A stretch of DNA of 26,196 bases from ZC4RG30 sp964455685 (GTDB taxonomy: Bacteria; Pseudomonadota; Gammaproteobacteria; Steroidobacterales; Steroidobacteraceae). Location of the stretch: assembly GCA_964455685.1 (NCBI GenBank), contig CAYVZE010000037.1, positions 1-26,196 of the forward strand, written 5' to 3'. This document shows, one piece after another, positions 7,820 through 14,884 of this stretch; the stretch's first letter is position 1, and each line of letters opens with the position of its first letter. The notes beneath the pieces were generated by a model. The model was not told the origin of the DNA, did no database searches, and saw only the letters and a program-made list of their open reading frames with translations. The position numbers and the translations under genes are program-made.

Positions 7820-8938
7820 TCAGGCGCGTTGCCGCGCCTGTTCACGGCAGCCCTTGAGGTAGGCCTGCCCCTGCTCCATCAGCGCCCGGAAGGCCGCCTT
7901 GTCGCGCTGCGAAACCGCCGTCCGCAACTGCTCCACGGCATCGGCGAGGGCCTGCAGGGACTCCCCGCCGTAGTCGTTCAGGGCCTGGATCTCGTAGTAG
8001 AGCTCCGGGCTCTCCTCGGCCACCGCGGCGGCCACCTCGACCTGGGAGTCGAAGGTGGTGCTGGACATGCGCTCGAGCCGGGGCGCGGCCTCGCCGCTGC
8101 CGGCCAGCGCGGTGAAGAAGACGATGTTCAGCGCGTGCGAGAGTCCCAGCACGTAGGCCACCAGGCGATCGTGCTCCTCGAGGTCCATCACCACCTGTTC
8201 GGCCATGGTGGGACGGAACAGGGCGCGGGCCGCCTCCAGCGCCTCGGCGCTGCCGAGGTCGATGAACACCACGTGCCGGCCGGAAAGCAGTTCCACCGAC
8301 GGGCCGAACATGGGGTGCAGCGAGGTCACCTTCACGCCGGCGGCCTTCAGCGCGGCCAGCCCGTCGCGCAGCGGCGACTTCAACGAACCCAGGTCGAACA
8401 CCACGCCGCGCGGCCGGCGCCCGGCCAGCTGCTTGAGGATGTCGTTGCTGGCGCCCAGCGGCGTGGCCACCACGATGTAGTCGAAGGCATCCAGGTCGGC
8501 GATGCCGCGCCAGTCAGCCACGGTATCGGGGCCGCTGGCGGCCGGATCGGCCACGGTGACCTCGAAGCCCTGCGAGGCCATGAAGCGCGCGAACCAGGCG
8601 CCCATCTTGCCGGCGCCGCCGATCACCAGCGCGCGACGGCCGTTGCCGGCACCGTTCGCGGCCACGGCAACCTGCTCCTGGGTGGTGAGCGAGGAGCGGA
8701 TCAGCAGGCGCAGCACCTTCTCGGCCACGTCGGGCGACAGGCCCTCCCTCTCGGCGCGCTGGCGCGCGGCCATGATCACCTCGCGCTCGCGCTGGTAGTC
8801 GCGGGTGGGATAACCGGTGGCGCGCTTGGCCGCCGCCACTTCCCGGGCAATGGCCTGCCTGCGCCCGATCAGCGAGACGATTTCGCTGTCGAGCTGGTCG
8901 AGTTGCTGACGAAGTTGCTCCAGGGGAGTGGTGGCCAT
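7820..8938 (-). CDS. tyrA: Bifunctional chorismate mutase/prephenate dehydrogenase
   Basis: Converts chorismate to prephenate and then oxidises it to 4-hydroxyphenylpyruvate for tyrosine synthesis. The 372-residue length matches E. coli TyrA (373). Residues 1-90 are an AroQ-type chorismate mutase helix bundle (LDQLDSEIVSLIGRRQAIA). The remainder is an NAD-dependent dehydrogenase with the dinucleotide loop GGAGKMG at 107-113 and the catalytic histidine at H208 in SLHPMFGP. It is the first gene of the leftward run through erpA and diverges from pdxH with only 30 bp between start codons, so each promoter probably overlaps the other gene. No leader peptide or attenuator was seen. Confidence 0.95.
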   Translation of the reverse strand: MATTPLEQLRQQLDQLDSEIVSLIGRRQAIAREVAAAKRATGYPTRDYQREREVIMAARQRAEREGLSPDVAEKVLRLLIRSSLTTQEQVAVAANGAGNGRRALVIGGAGKMGAWFARFMASQGFEVTVADPAASGPDTVADWRGIADLDAFDYIVVATPLGASNDILKQLAGRRPRGVVFDLGSLKSPLRDGLAALKAAGVKVTSLHPMFGPSVELLSGRHVVFIDLGSAEALEAARALFRPTMAEQVVMDLEEHDRLVAYVLGLSHALNIVFFTALAGSGEAAPRLERMSSTTFDSQVEVAAAVAEESPELYYEIQALNDYGGESLQALADAVEQLRTAVSQRDKAAFRALMEQGQAYLKGCREQARQRA

Positions 8939-8968
8939 CGCGAACCGTTATGCGGCTAAACTCGTGCA

Positions 8969-9613
8969 ATGTTACCCGAACAGCAGCTGCCCGATCCGCT
9001 GCCCGAAGAACCGATGACGCTGCTGGCGGCCTGGCTCGAGGAGGCCATCCGCCGCAAGGACCGCCCCAATCCCAATGCCATGGTGCTGGCCACCGCGGTG
9101 GACGGCCGGCCCTCGGCGCGCGTGGTGTTGTGCAAGGACATCGATGTCACATCCGGCACGGTGCGCTTCTACACCAACTACCTCTCGCGCAAGGGCCGCG
9201 AGCTTGCTGCCAATCCGCATGCCGCGCTGGTGTTCCACTGGGACCACCTGCATCGGCAGGTCCGGCTGGAGGGCAAGGTGGAGAAGGCCAGCGCCGCTGA
9301 CAGCGACAACTACTTCGCCACCCGCCCGCGCGAGAGCCAGGTCGGTGCGCATGCCAGCCGCCAGAGCGAACCCATCGAATCGATGCAGGCGCTGGACGCG
9401 GCCACCGAGGCCGTGCGCGCCCGCTTCGGCAGTGGTCCGATTCCCAGGCCGCCGCACTGGGGCGGTTTTGTTTTCTGGGCCGAGGCCGTGGAACTGTGGG
9501 TGGCCGGCGCCGCCCGCCTGCACGAGCGCGCACGCTGGGAGCGCGAGGTCGCGCTGTCCTGCGGCGCGCGGCCCGTCGCCGGTCCCTGGAAGGGCACGAG
9601 GTTGCAACCATGA
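8969..9613 (+). CDS. pdxH: Pyridoxamine 5'-phosphate oxidase
   Basis: FMN enzyme that oxidises pyridoxine or pyridoxamine 5'-phosphate to pyridoxal 5'-phosphate, the last step of PLP supply and salvage. The 214-residue length is normal. Characteristic segments are ARVVLCKDID, FYTNYLSRKGRELAANP with FMN and substrate contacts, FATRPRESQVGAHAS, and the C-terminal RPPHWGGF signature. The stop codon overlaps the next start as ATGA (9610-9613), so pdxH heads a coupled three-gene unit with the spermidine-synthase-like pair. PLP made here would serve enzymes such as BioA, encoded later in the window, but no direct link is implied. Confidence 0.95.
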   Translation: MLPEQQLPDPLPEEPMTLLAAWLEEAIRRKDRPNPNAMVLATAVDGRPSARVVLCKDIDVTSGTVRFYTNYLSRKGRELAANPHAALVFHWDHLHRQVRLEGKVEKASAADSDNYFATRPRESQVGAHASRQSEPIESMQALDAATEAVRARFGSGPIPRPPHWGGFVFWAEAVELWVAGAARLHERARWEREVALSCGARPVAGPWKGTRLQP

Positions 9614-10227
9614 GCGAGCGTCCCCTGCTGTCCGGCCTGCAGGTGGCCGTCTGCTATGTCGTGGCCTTCTGGTCCGGCTTCTTCGTGATGGGCGTGGAGC
9701 TGCTCGGCGGACGCATCCTGGCGCCGAACTTCGGCAGCAGCATCTACGTGTGGGGCGCGCTGATCACCGTGTTCATGCTGGCGTTGTCGCTGGGCTACCT
9801 GGCCGGCGGGCGCTGGTCGCAGAAGGACCCCAGCCTCGCGCGGCTGGGCCTGCTGCTCGGCGTGGCTGCGCTCACTGCGCTGCCGGTGCTGGGCCTCTCG
9901 CGCGGACCGCTGGAGGACCTGGCCATCGCCATACCCGACCCGAGGTTCGGGTCGCTGGCCGCGGCCACCATGCTGTTCTTCATCCCCACCTTCTTCTCCG
10001 GCATGGTCTCACCCTACTGCGTGCGCCTGCTGGTCGACGACGAGAAGACCTCCGGCCGGCGCGCCGGCCAGCTCTACTTCGTATCGACCTTCGGCAGCGC
10101 CGGCGGCACGATCATGACCTCGTTCTACCTGGTCCTGTGGTTCGAAGTGAACGTCATCATCCTTGGCATGATCGCCATCTCCGGGGCACTGGCCGTGCTC
10201 TCGGTGGTGGCCGGGAGTCGCAGATGA
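9610..10227 (+). CDS. Membrane half of a split spermidine-synthase-like (fused MFS/SpeE type) system
   Basis: A 205-residue integral membrane protein with about six predicted helices (about 9-31, 42-64, 76-95, 114-133, 155-175, 177-198). The first segments, GVELLGGRILAPNFGSSIYV and GALITVFMLALSLGYLAGG, match the N-terminal membrane region of proteins usually annotated as fused MFS/spermidine synthase. Here that region is a separate gene, with ATGA overlaps on both sides (pdxH before, the SAM-fold gene after). Substrate and direction of any transport are unknown. Even helix number suggests both ends are cytoplasmic. Assignment rests on motif recognition, not alignment. Confidence 0.8.
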   Translation: MSERPLLSGLQVAVCYVVAFWSGFFVMGVELLGGRILAPNFGSSIYVWGALITVFMLALSLGYLAGGRWSQKDPSLARLGLLLGVAALTALPVLGLSRGPLEDLAIAIPDPRFGSLAAATMLFFIPTFFSGMVSPYCVRLLVDDEKTSGRRAGQLYFVSTFGSAGGTIMTSFYLVLWFEVNVIILGMIAISGALAVLSVVAGSRR

Positions 10228-11108
10228 AGTACCTTGCGCGGCTGCTGCCGCTCATCCTGATGGGCTTTGCCGGCCCGGCGCTGGCGCAGAAGCTGATCCA
10301 CTCCGAGCGTTCGCTGTACCGCGACGTGCTCGTCTATGAAGAGCGCGGCGAGCGCTGCATGTGTTTCACGCGCGAATGCCGCATCGGGCGCCAGTCCTGC
10401 ATCTACCTGGCCCGGCCGCGCGAGTTCGCGCTGAACTACACCCACATGGCCATGGGTGGCCTGCTGTTCGCCACCCAGTCGCCGCCGAAGACCCTGCTGA
10501 TCGTCGGCCTGGGCGGCGGCACGCTGCCCACCGCGCTGCGCGAGGTGCTGCCCGACGCAGTGATCGACACGGTGGAGATCGACCCGGCGGTCACCGGCGT
10601 GGCGCGCCGCTTCTTCGGCTTCAAGGAAGACCCGAAGATGAAGGTGTACGAGATGGACGGCCGCGTGTACGTGAAGCGCGCCATCCGCGAGGGCAAGAAG
10701 TACGACGCCATCCTGCTCGACGCCTTCGACCACGAGTACATTCCCGAGCACCTGCTGACGCGCGAGTTCCTCACCGAGGTCAAGTCGCTGCTGGCGCCGG
10801 GCGGTGTACTGGTGGGCAACACCTTCTCCTCCAGCCGCCTGTACGACCACGAGTCCACCACCTACGCGGCGGTGTTCGGCACCTTCTACAACCTCAAGGC
10901 GGCCAACCGCGTGATCGTGGCGCGGCCGGCCGGGCTGCCGACGATGGAGCAGCTGCGGGCGCGCGCGGCGGAGTACGAACTGGTGCTGCGGGGGTTTGGC
11001 GTTGACGTCAACAACGTGCTGGGGATGTTCAGCACGCGGCAGGACTGGAATCCGAAGGCCCGCGTGCTGACGGACCAGTACTCGCCGGCGAACCTGCTCA
11101 ACCACTGA
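10224..11108 (+). CDS. Spermidine-synthase-like SAM-fold protein with signal peptide
   Basis: A 294-residue protein whose core is the aminopropyltransferase/methyltransferase fold: SAM-type loop GLGGGTLP at about 95-102, acidic strand end TVEIDPAV, DAFDHEYIPEHL at the position of the SpeE catalytic aspartates, and TDQYSPANLL near the C-terminus. It begins with a clear signal-peptide-like segment (MKYLARLLPLILMGF, then AxA before Q22), unusual for a SAM fold. Four cysteines (C45, C47, C52, C59) follow closely. Shine-Dalgarno GGGAG lies 6 bases before ATG 10224, which overlaps the stop of the membrane half. True spermidine synthesis is doubtful; an exported or membrane-tethered role is inferred. 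Confidence 0.82.
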   Translation: MKYLARLLPLILMGFAGPALAQKLIHSERSLYRDVLVYEERGERCMCFTRECRIGRQSCIYLARPREFALNYTHMAMGGLLFATQSPPKTLLIVGLGGGTLPTALREVLPDAVIDTVEIDPAVTGVARRFFGFKEDPKMKVYEMDGRVYVKRAIREGKKYDAILLDAFDHEYIPEHLLTREFLTEVKSLLAPGGVLVGNTFSSSRLYDHESTTYAAVFGTFYNLKAANRVIVARPAGLPTMEQLRARAAEYELVLRGFGVDVNNVLGMFSTRQDWNPKARVLTDQYSPANLLNH

Positions 11109-11116
11109 TTCCTGAA

Positions 11117-11134
11117 CCGGGCGGATTCGCCTGG
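11117..11134 (+). terminator. Hairpin after the pdxH operon
   Basis: Arms 11117-11123 (ccgggcg) and 11128-11134 (cgcctgg) pair over 7 bp with one G-U in RNA, 8 bases after the stop at 11108. No U-run follows, so intrinsic termination is uncertain. The rest of the convergent gap to 11253 shows nothing definite. Confidence 0.3.
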
Positions 11135-11253
11135 ATGCCGCGAAGGCGCGCCGTGGGGCTGCGCTTCATCGGCACCCTGGTTCCACGGGTGCAGCGCGGG
11201 TGGGGTGCGAGCGCGCGGCGCCCCGGCACGACGGTGGTCATGCCGCCGGCACT

Positions 11254-12534
11254 TCAGTCGACGATCGCCTGATAGATGAGCGCCCGAAGCTTGCCGAAAT
11301 CGTCGATGTCGCCCGCCGGATTGAGCTGCGTCAGGTACACCACCACCAGCTCCTCCTGCGGATCCACCCAGTAGGTGGAGTGGTACGCCCCGCCCCACCC
11401 GAACTCGCCCACCGAGCCGTGCTCGCCGCGCTGGCCAACGTTGGTGACCACGGAGAAGCCGAGGCCCTCGCCCACACCGGGACGGAACACGATGGGCGAG
11501 AGATGGTCGGTGGTCATCAGCTCGACGGTCTTGCGCGACAGCAAGCGCTTGCCGTCGTAGGTACCGCCATTGAGCAGCATCTGCAGGAAGCGCGCGTAGT
11601 CCTGGGCGGTGGACAGCAGGCCGGCGCCGCCGGAGAAGGTGCGGCGCGGGCCATCGGCGAAGGCACCCTGGCCGGCGGGGCCTTCGGGCGGCGCGCGGAA
11701 CAGCCTGCCGTCGGCATCGAGGCCGTAGACGGCGGTGAGGCGGTTGCGCTTCTCCGGTGGCAGGAAGAACGAGGTGTCGTTCATGCCCAGCGGCGCGAAC
11801 AGCCGCTCCTGCAGGAAGCGGTCCAGCGGCTGGCCGGATACCACCTCCACCAGCGCGCCGAGGATGTCGAAGCTGTAGCCGTACACCCACTGCTCGCCCG
11901 GATGGGCATCCATGGGGAGCTTCGCCATGCGCGCGACGATGTCGCGGATGGGCTCGCTGCGGTCGGAGAAGTAGTAGTTCTGGATGCCGGCCTTCTGCCA
12001 GGCATCGGCAGCCACGCCCATGCCATAGCCCACGCCGGAGGTGTGCATCAGCAGGTCGCGGATGGTGATGGGACGCTTCGCGCGCACCACGTCGTAGCCG
12101 CCGCCCTGGCGCGGCACGGCCACGCTGGTCTCCATCCACTCGGGCAGGTACTTGCCCAGCGGGTCCGACAGCAGCAGCCTGCCGTCCTCCACCAGCATCA
12201 TCGTGGCCACGGCGATCACGCCCTTGGTCTGCGAGGCGATGCGGAAGATGCTGTCGGTGCGCATGGCATCGCCGGCCTCGCGGTCACGCTGGCCGAAGGC
12301 GCGGTGGTAGACGATGCGCCCCTTGCGCGCCACCAGCGCCACGCTGCCGGCGAGCTTCTCTTCCTGCACGTAGCTGTCCAGCGCGGTGGTCAGGCGCGCC
12401 AGCCTCTCGGAGGACATGCCGGCCCGTTCGGGTGCAGCAGGAGCCAGTCCCTGCGCCGCAGCCTGGGCCGATGCCAGGGTGAGCGCCAGCAGCCAGGCGC
12501 CGAAGCAGGCGCGCGCGAGCTCGTGGATCCGCAT
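11254..12534 (-). CDS. Secreted serine hydrolase of the beta-lactamase/transpeptidase-like family
   Basis: A 426-residue protein with a signal peptide (hydrophobic run AWLLALTLASAQAAAQ with an AxA site), so periplasmic or exported. The class C/esterase B fold motifs are present: SxxK as SQTK (S101, K104), the YxS-type motif in VYGYSFDILG, LLMHTSGVGYG, and an HxG-like motif HGSVGEFGWGG. The family includes esterases, peptidases and amidases as well as AmpC. Nothing here proves beta-lactamase activity. Two ATGs are available. ATG 12534 has GGAG 8 bases upstream, a better spacing than ATG 12540 (2 bases). It lies 141 bp after hisN on the same strand, so it may have its own promoter. Confidence 0.85.
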   Translation of the reverse strand: MRIHELARACFGAWLLALTLASAQAAAQGLAPAAPERAGMSSERLARLTTALDSYVQEEKLAGSVALVARKGRIVYHRAFGQRDREAGDAMRTDSIFRIASQTKGVIAVATMMLVEDGRLLLSDPLGKYLPEWMETSVAVPRQGGGYDVVRAKRPITIRDLLMHTSGVGYGMGVAADAWQKAGIQNYYFSDRSEPIRDIVARMAKLPMDAHPGEQWVYGYSFDILGALVEVVSGQPLDRFLQERLFAPLGMNDTSFFLPPEKRNRLTAVYGLDADGRLFRAPPEGPAGQGAFADGPRRTFSGGAGLLSTAQDYARFLQMLLNGGTYDGKRLLSRKTVELMTTDHLSPIVFRPGVGEGLGFSVVTNVGQRGEHGSVGEFGWGGAYHSTYWVDPQEELVVVYLTQLNPAGDIDDFGKLRALIYQAIVD

Positions 12535-12675
12535 TGTCATTACTCCCCTCGGTGATCGTTGCAGCACCCGCGGCCTGCCACGGGGGCGGTGCGGGCGCCT
12601 CGTTCTTGCGGCCGATGCTAGCGCCATGCCCGGCCCGCGCGCCACGTCCCGCGCCAGCAGCCCGGGGCAGTGCCG

Positions 12676-13455
12676 TCAGCGCATCAGCTCTGCGCGCAGT
12701 GTCTCGTGCAGCAGCCCGTTGCTGGCCAGCACCGTGGTGGTATCGAGCCCCACCGGCCGGCCGGCGAAGTCGGAGAACCTGCCGCCGGCCTCGGTCACGA
12801 TCACCGACAGCGCGGCGATGTCGAGGATGTTCACGTCCGACTCCACCACCAGGTCGAGCGCACCGCGGGCCAGCAGGTGGTAGTGCACGAAGTCGCCATA
12901 GCCGCGCACGCGGTTGACCTTCTGCAGCAACGCACCATAGTTCGCCCAGTGCGGGCCGGCGGCCAGGGTGCGGATGTTGCCGGACGAAAGGATGGCCTCG
13001 TCCAGCCGGGACACGGCACTGACCTTGATGGGCCGGCCATCGAGGAATGCACCGCGCCCCTTCTCGGCCCATGCCAGCTCGCCGTAGACACTGGCGGCCG
13101 ACACGCCGAGCACGATTTCCCCCCGCCGCATCAACGCGATCTGCGTAGAGAAGAACGGCGTGTCGCGCACGAAGGACTTGGTGCCGTCCAGCGGATCGAC
13201 CAGCCACACGTTCTCGGCCTGCATGCCACTGCGGCCGCCTTCCTCGCCGTAGAAGCCGTGGCCGGGGAATTCCTTCAGCAGCACTTCGCGGATCACCTGT
13301 TCGGCGCGGCGGTCGGCCTCGGTCACCGGTGAACGGTCGGACTTGAGCTCGACGGCGACATTGGAACGGTACAGCGAGGAGATCACCTCGCCCGCGGCCT
13401 TCGCCGCCTCGAGCGCAGCCAGCAGTTCGCGTGACTGGAAACGTGTGGATGACAT
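12676..13455 (-). CDS. hisN: Inositol-monophosphatase-family phosphatase, HisN-like
   Basis: A 259-residue Mg-dependent phosphatase. Metal-site motifs are present: GEEGG, DPLDGTKSF (the DPxDGT signature) and DIAALSVIVTEAGGRFSDF. The tryptophan of the usual WDxAA motif is replaced (NILDIAA), as often seen outside strict SuhB/IMPases. The general sequence style, including SDRSPVTEADRRAE near the N-terminus, resembles histidinol-phosphatase HisN. Inositol-phosphate or 3'-phosphoadenosine phosphatase activity cannot be excluded. ATG 13455 was chosen because upstream in-frame sequence overlaps ampD and is unrelated to the family. The gene starts 19 bp after ampD, so both are probably one operon. 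Confidence 0.85.
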   Translation of the reverse strand: MSSTRFQSRELLAALEAAKAAGEVISSLYRSNVAVELKSDRSPVTEADRRAEQVIREVLLKEFPGHGFYGEEGGRSGMQAENVWLVDPLDGTKSFVRDTPFFSTQIALMRRGEIVLGVSAASVYGELAWAEKGRGAFLDGRPIKVSAVSRLDEAILSSGNIRTLAAGPHWANYGALLQKVNRVRGYGDFVHYHLLARGALDLVVESDVNILDIAALSVIVTEAGGRFSDFAGRPVGLDTTTVLASNGLLHETLRAELMR

Positions 13456-13474
13456 CGCAGGTCCCCGGGGAAAG

Positions 13475-14029
13475 TCAGGTGATCCGGCCGAGCAGTGCCG
13501 GCCAGTCGAAGGCCGGCCCCGGATCCGTCTTGCGATCCGGCGCGATGTCGCTGTGGCCAGCGATGCGCGCCGGGGAAAGCGTGGGATAGGCAGCGAGCAA
13601 TGCGCGGATGGCGCGCGCGCCGGACTCGTACTGTGCCGGCTCGTAAGCCACGTCGTCCACTCCCTCGAACTCGATGCCGATGGAAAAGTCGTTGCAGCGC
13701 GCGCGCCCCTGGTACACCGACGCACCGGCATGCCAGGCGCGCAGGTGGAAGGGCACGAACTGCACCAGTTCGCCATCGCGGCGCACCAGCAGGTGCGCCG
13801 ACACGCGCAGGCCGTCGATCGCCTGGAAGTACGGATGGGCATCACGCGGCAGGTTGCCGGTGAACAGCTTCTCGATCCAGGCGCCGCCGAATTCCCCCGG
13901 CGGCAGGCTGATGCCGTGGATCACGATGAGGTCGGGCGTGGTGCCGTCCGGCCGCGCATCACGATGCGGGCTGAGCACCTGCCGTACGTGCTCCAGCAGA
14001 CCGGTGGCCAGGTGGACTTGCAGAGACAA
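13475..14029 (-). CDS. ampD: 1,6-anhydro-N-acetylmuramyl-L-alanine amidase
   Basis: Cytoplasmic zinc amidase that removes the peptide from anhydro-muropeptides. In many species its activity sets the level of the AmpR inducer. The product, 184 residues from the longest start, has zinc ligands H38 (VIHGIS), H159 (GHSDIAPDRKTDPGPAFDW) and D169, catalytic E120 (GIEFEG) and K167, and the AmpD signature SLPPGEFGG. There is no ATG. The longest start is TTG 14029, which directly abuts GGGAGG, while CTG 14023 lies at the ideal 6-base spacing. An in-frame TAG upstream rules out a longer form. It probably shares a transcript with hisN. Confidence 0.93.
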   Translation of the reverse strand: MSLQVHLATGLLEHVRQVLSPHRDARPDGTTPDLIVIHGISLPPGEFGGAWIEKLFTGNLPRDAHPYFQAIDGLRVSAHLLVRRDGELVQFVPFHLRAWHAGASVYQGRARCNDFSIGIEFEGVDDVAYEPAQYESGARAIRALLAAYPTLSPARIAGHSDIAPDRKTDPGPAFDWPALLGRIT

Positions 14030-14111
14030 CCTCCCGCGCTTGCCGCAGGCGTGACGGTGGTGCTACACCTGCCCTGCCTGCACGATCGAAAACATCACCA
14101 ACAAACGATTC

Positions 14112-14120
14112 GGGGAGGAA
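14112..14120 (+). promoter_or_regulatory. Strong ribosome binding site of aqpZ
   Basis: GGGGAGGAA lies at 14112-14120, right before TTATG, and fixes the aqpZ start at 14123 even though the open frame extends far upstream. The 93-bp divergent gap to ampD shows no clear -35/-10 pair on either strand. Confidence 0.75.
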
Positions 14121-14122
14121 TT

Positions 14123-14836
14123 ATGCCTATTGCCCACCGTCTCGGTGCCGAATTCCTCGGCACCTTCTGGCTCGTCCTGGGTGGTTGCGGAAGTGCGGTG
14201 CTGGCTGCCGCATGGCCGGAACTCGGCATCGGGTTCGCTGGCGTATCACTGGCCTTCGGCCTCACCGTGCTCACCGGCGCCTACGCCTTCGGCCATGTTT
14301 CCGGTGCGCACTTCAACCCGGCGGTGTCCCTCGGCCTGGCCGTGGCCGGCCGCTTCGCCTGGAAGGACCTGGTCCCTTATGTGATCGTGCAGGTGCTGGG
14401 CGCCGTGGTGGCGGCACTGCTGCTGCGCTACATCGCCAGCGGCGCGCCGGGCTTCGACCCTGCCAGCTCGCTGGCATCCAACGGCTATGGCGATCACTCG
14501 CCGGGCGGCTATTCGCTGGCATCGGGACTGGCCATCGAGATCGTGCTCACCGGCTTCTTCCTGCTGGTGATCCTCGGTGCCACCTCGGTGCGCGCGCCGG
14601 CGGGCTTCGCGCCCATCGCCATCGGCCTGGCGCTGACGCTGATCCACCTGATCAGCATCCCGGTGACCAATACCTCGGTGAACCCGGCGCGCAGCACCGG
14701 ACCCGCCCTGGTCGCGGGCGGCTGGGCGATCGGCCAGCTGTGGCTGTTCTGGGTGGCGCCGGCGATCGGCGCGGTGATCGCGGGCCTGTTGCACCGCTGG
14801 CTCGAGCCGGCCCGCACCAGCAACGCCGCGGAATAA
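14123..14836 (+). CDS. aqpZ: Aquaporin Z
   Basis: Water channel of the inner membrane. The 237-residue protein has the six-helix MIP fold with two NPA motifs, NPAVS at 65-67 and NPARS at 187-189. Selectivity-filter residues match a water-specific aquaporin: F45 (AFGLTVLTG), H175 (LIHLISIPVTNTSVNPARST), T184 and R190. The H175 segment is nearly identical to E. coli AqpZ. That argues against a glycerol facilitator. A strong ribosome site precedes the ATG. It stands alone between ampD (divergent) and the quinohemoprotein gene (convergent), so it is likely a single-gene transcript. Confidence 0.96.
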   Translation: MPIAHRLGAEFLGTFWLVLGGCGSAVLAAAWPELGIGFAGVSLAFGLTVLTGAYAFGHVSGAHFNPAVSLGLAVAGRFAWKDLVPYVIVQVLGAVVAALLLRYIASGAPGFDPASSLASNGYGDHSPGGYSLASGLAIEIVLTGFFLLVILGATSVRAPAGFAPIAIGLALTLIHLISIPVTNTSVNPARSTGPALVAGGWAIGQLWLFWVAPAIGAVIAGLLHRWLEPARTSNAAE

Positions 14837-14849
14837 CCGTCCAATGACT

Positions 14850-14878
14850 GGAGGGGAGCCGCGACCCGGCTCCCCTCC
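14850..14878. terminator. Strong 12-bp inverted repeat between convergent aqpZ and the quinohemoprotein gene
   Basis: Bases 14850-14861 (ggaggggagccg) and 14867-14878 are perfect reverse complements around a 5-nt loop. The hairpin fills the 48-bp gap between the two stop codons. No U-run follows on either side, so it may act with Rho or as a 3'-end stabiliser shared by both transcripts. Confidence 0.55.
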
Positions 14879-14884
14879 CGGCTG

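Noticed and set aside
11109..11253. A small gene in the gap between the SAM-fold gene and the serine hydrolase
   Set aside because: No frame with a ribosome site and plausible composition was seen. Only a weak hairpin at 11117-11134.
11254..12534. Calling the serine hydrolase an AmpC beta-lactamase because ampD is nearby
   Set aside because: The SxxK, YxS and HxG motifs are shared by esterases and peptidases of the same fold. There is no ampR and the gene is not divergent from a regulator.
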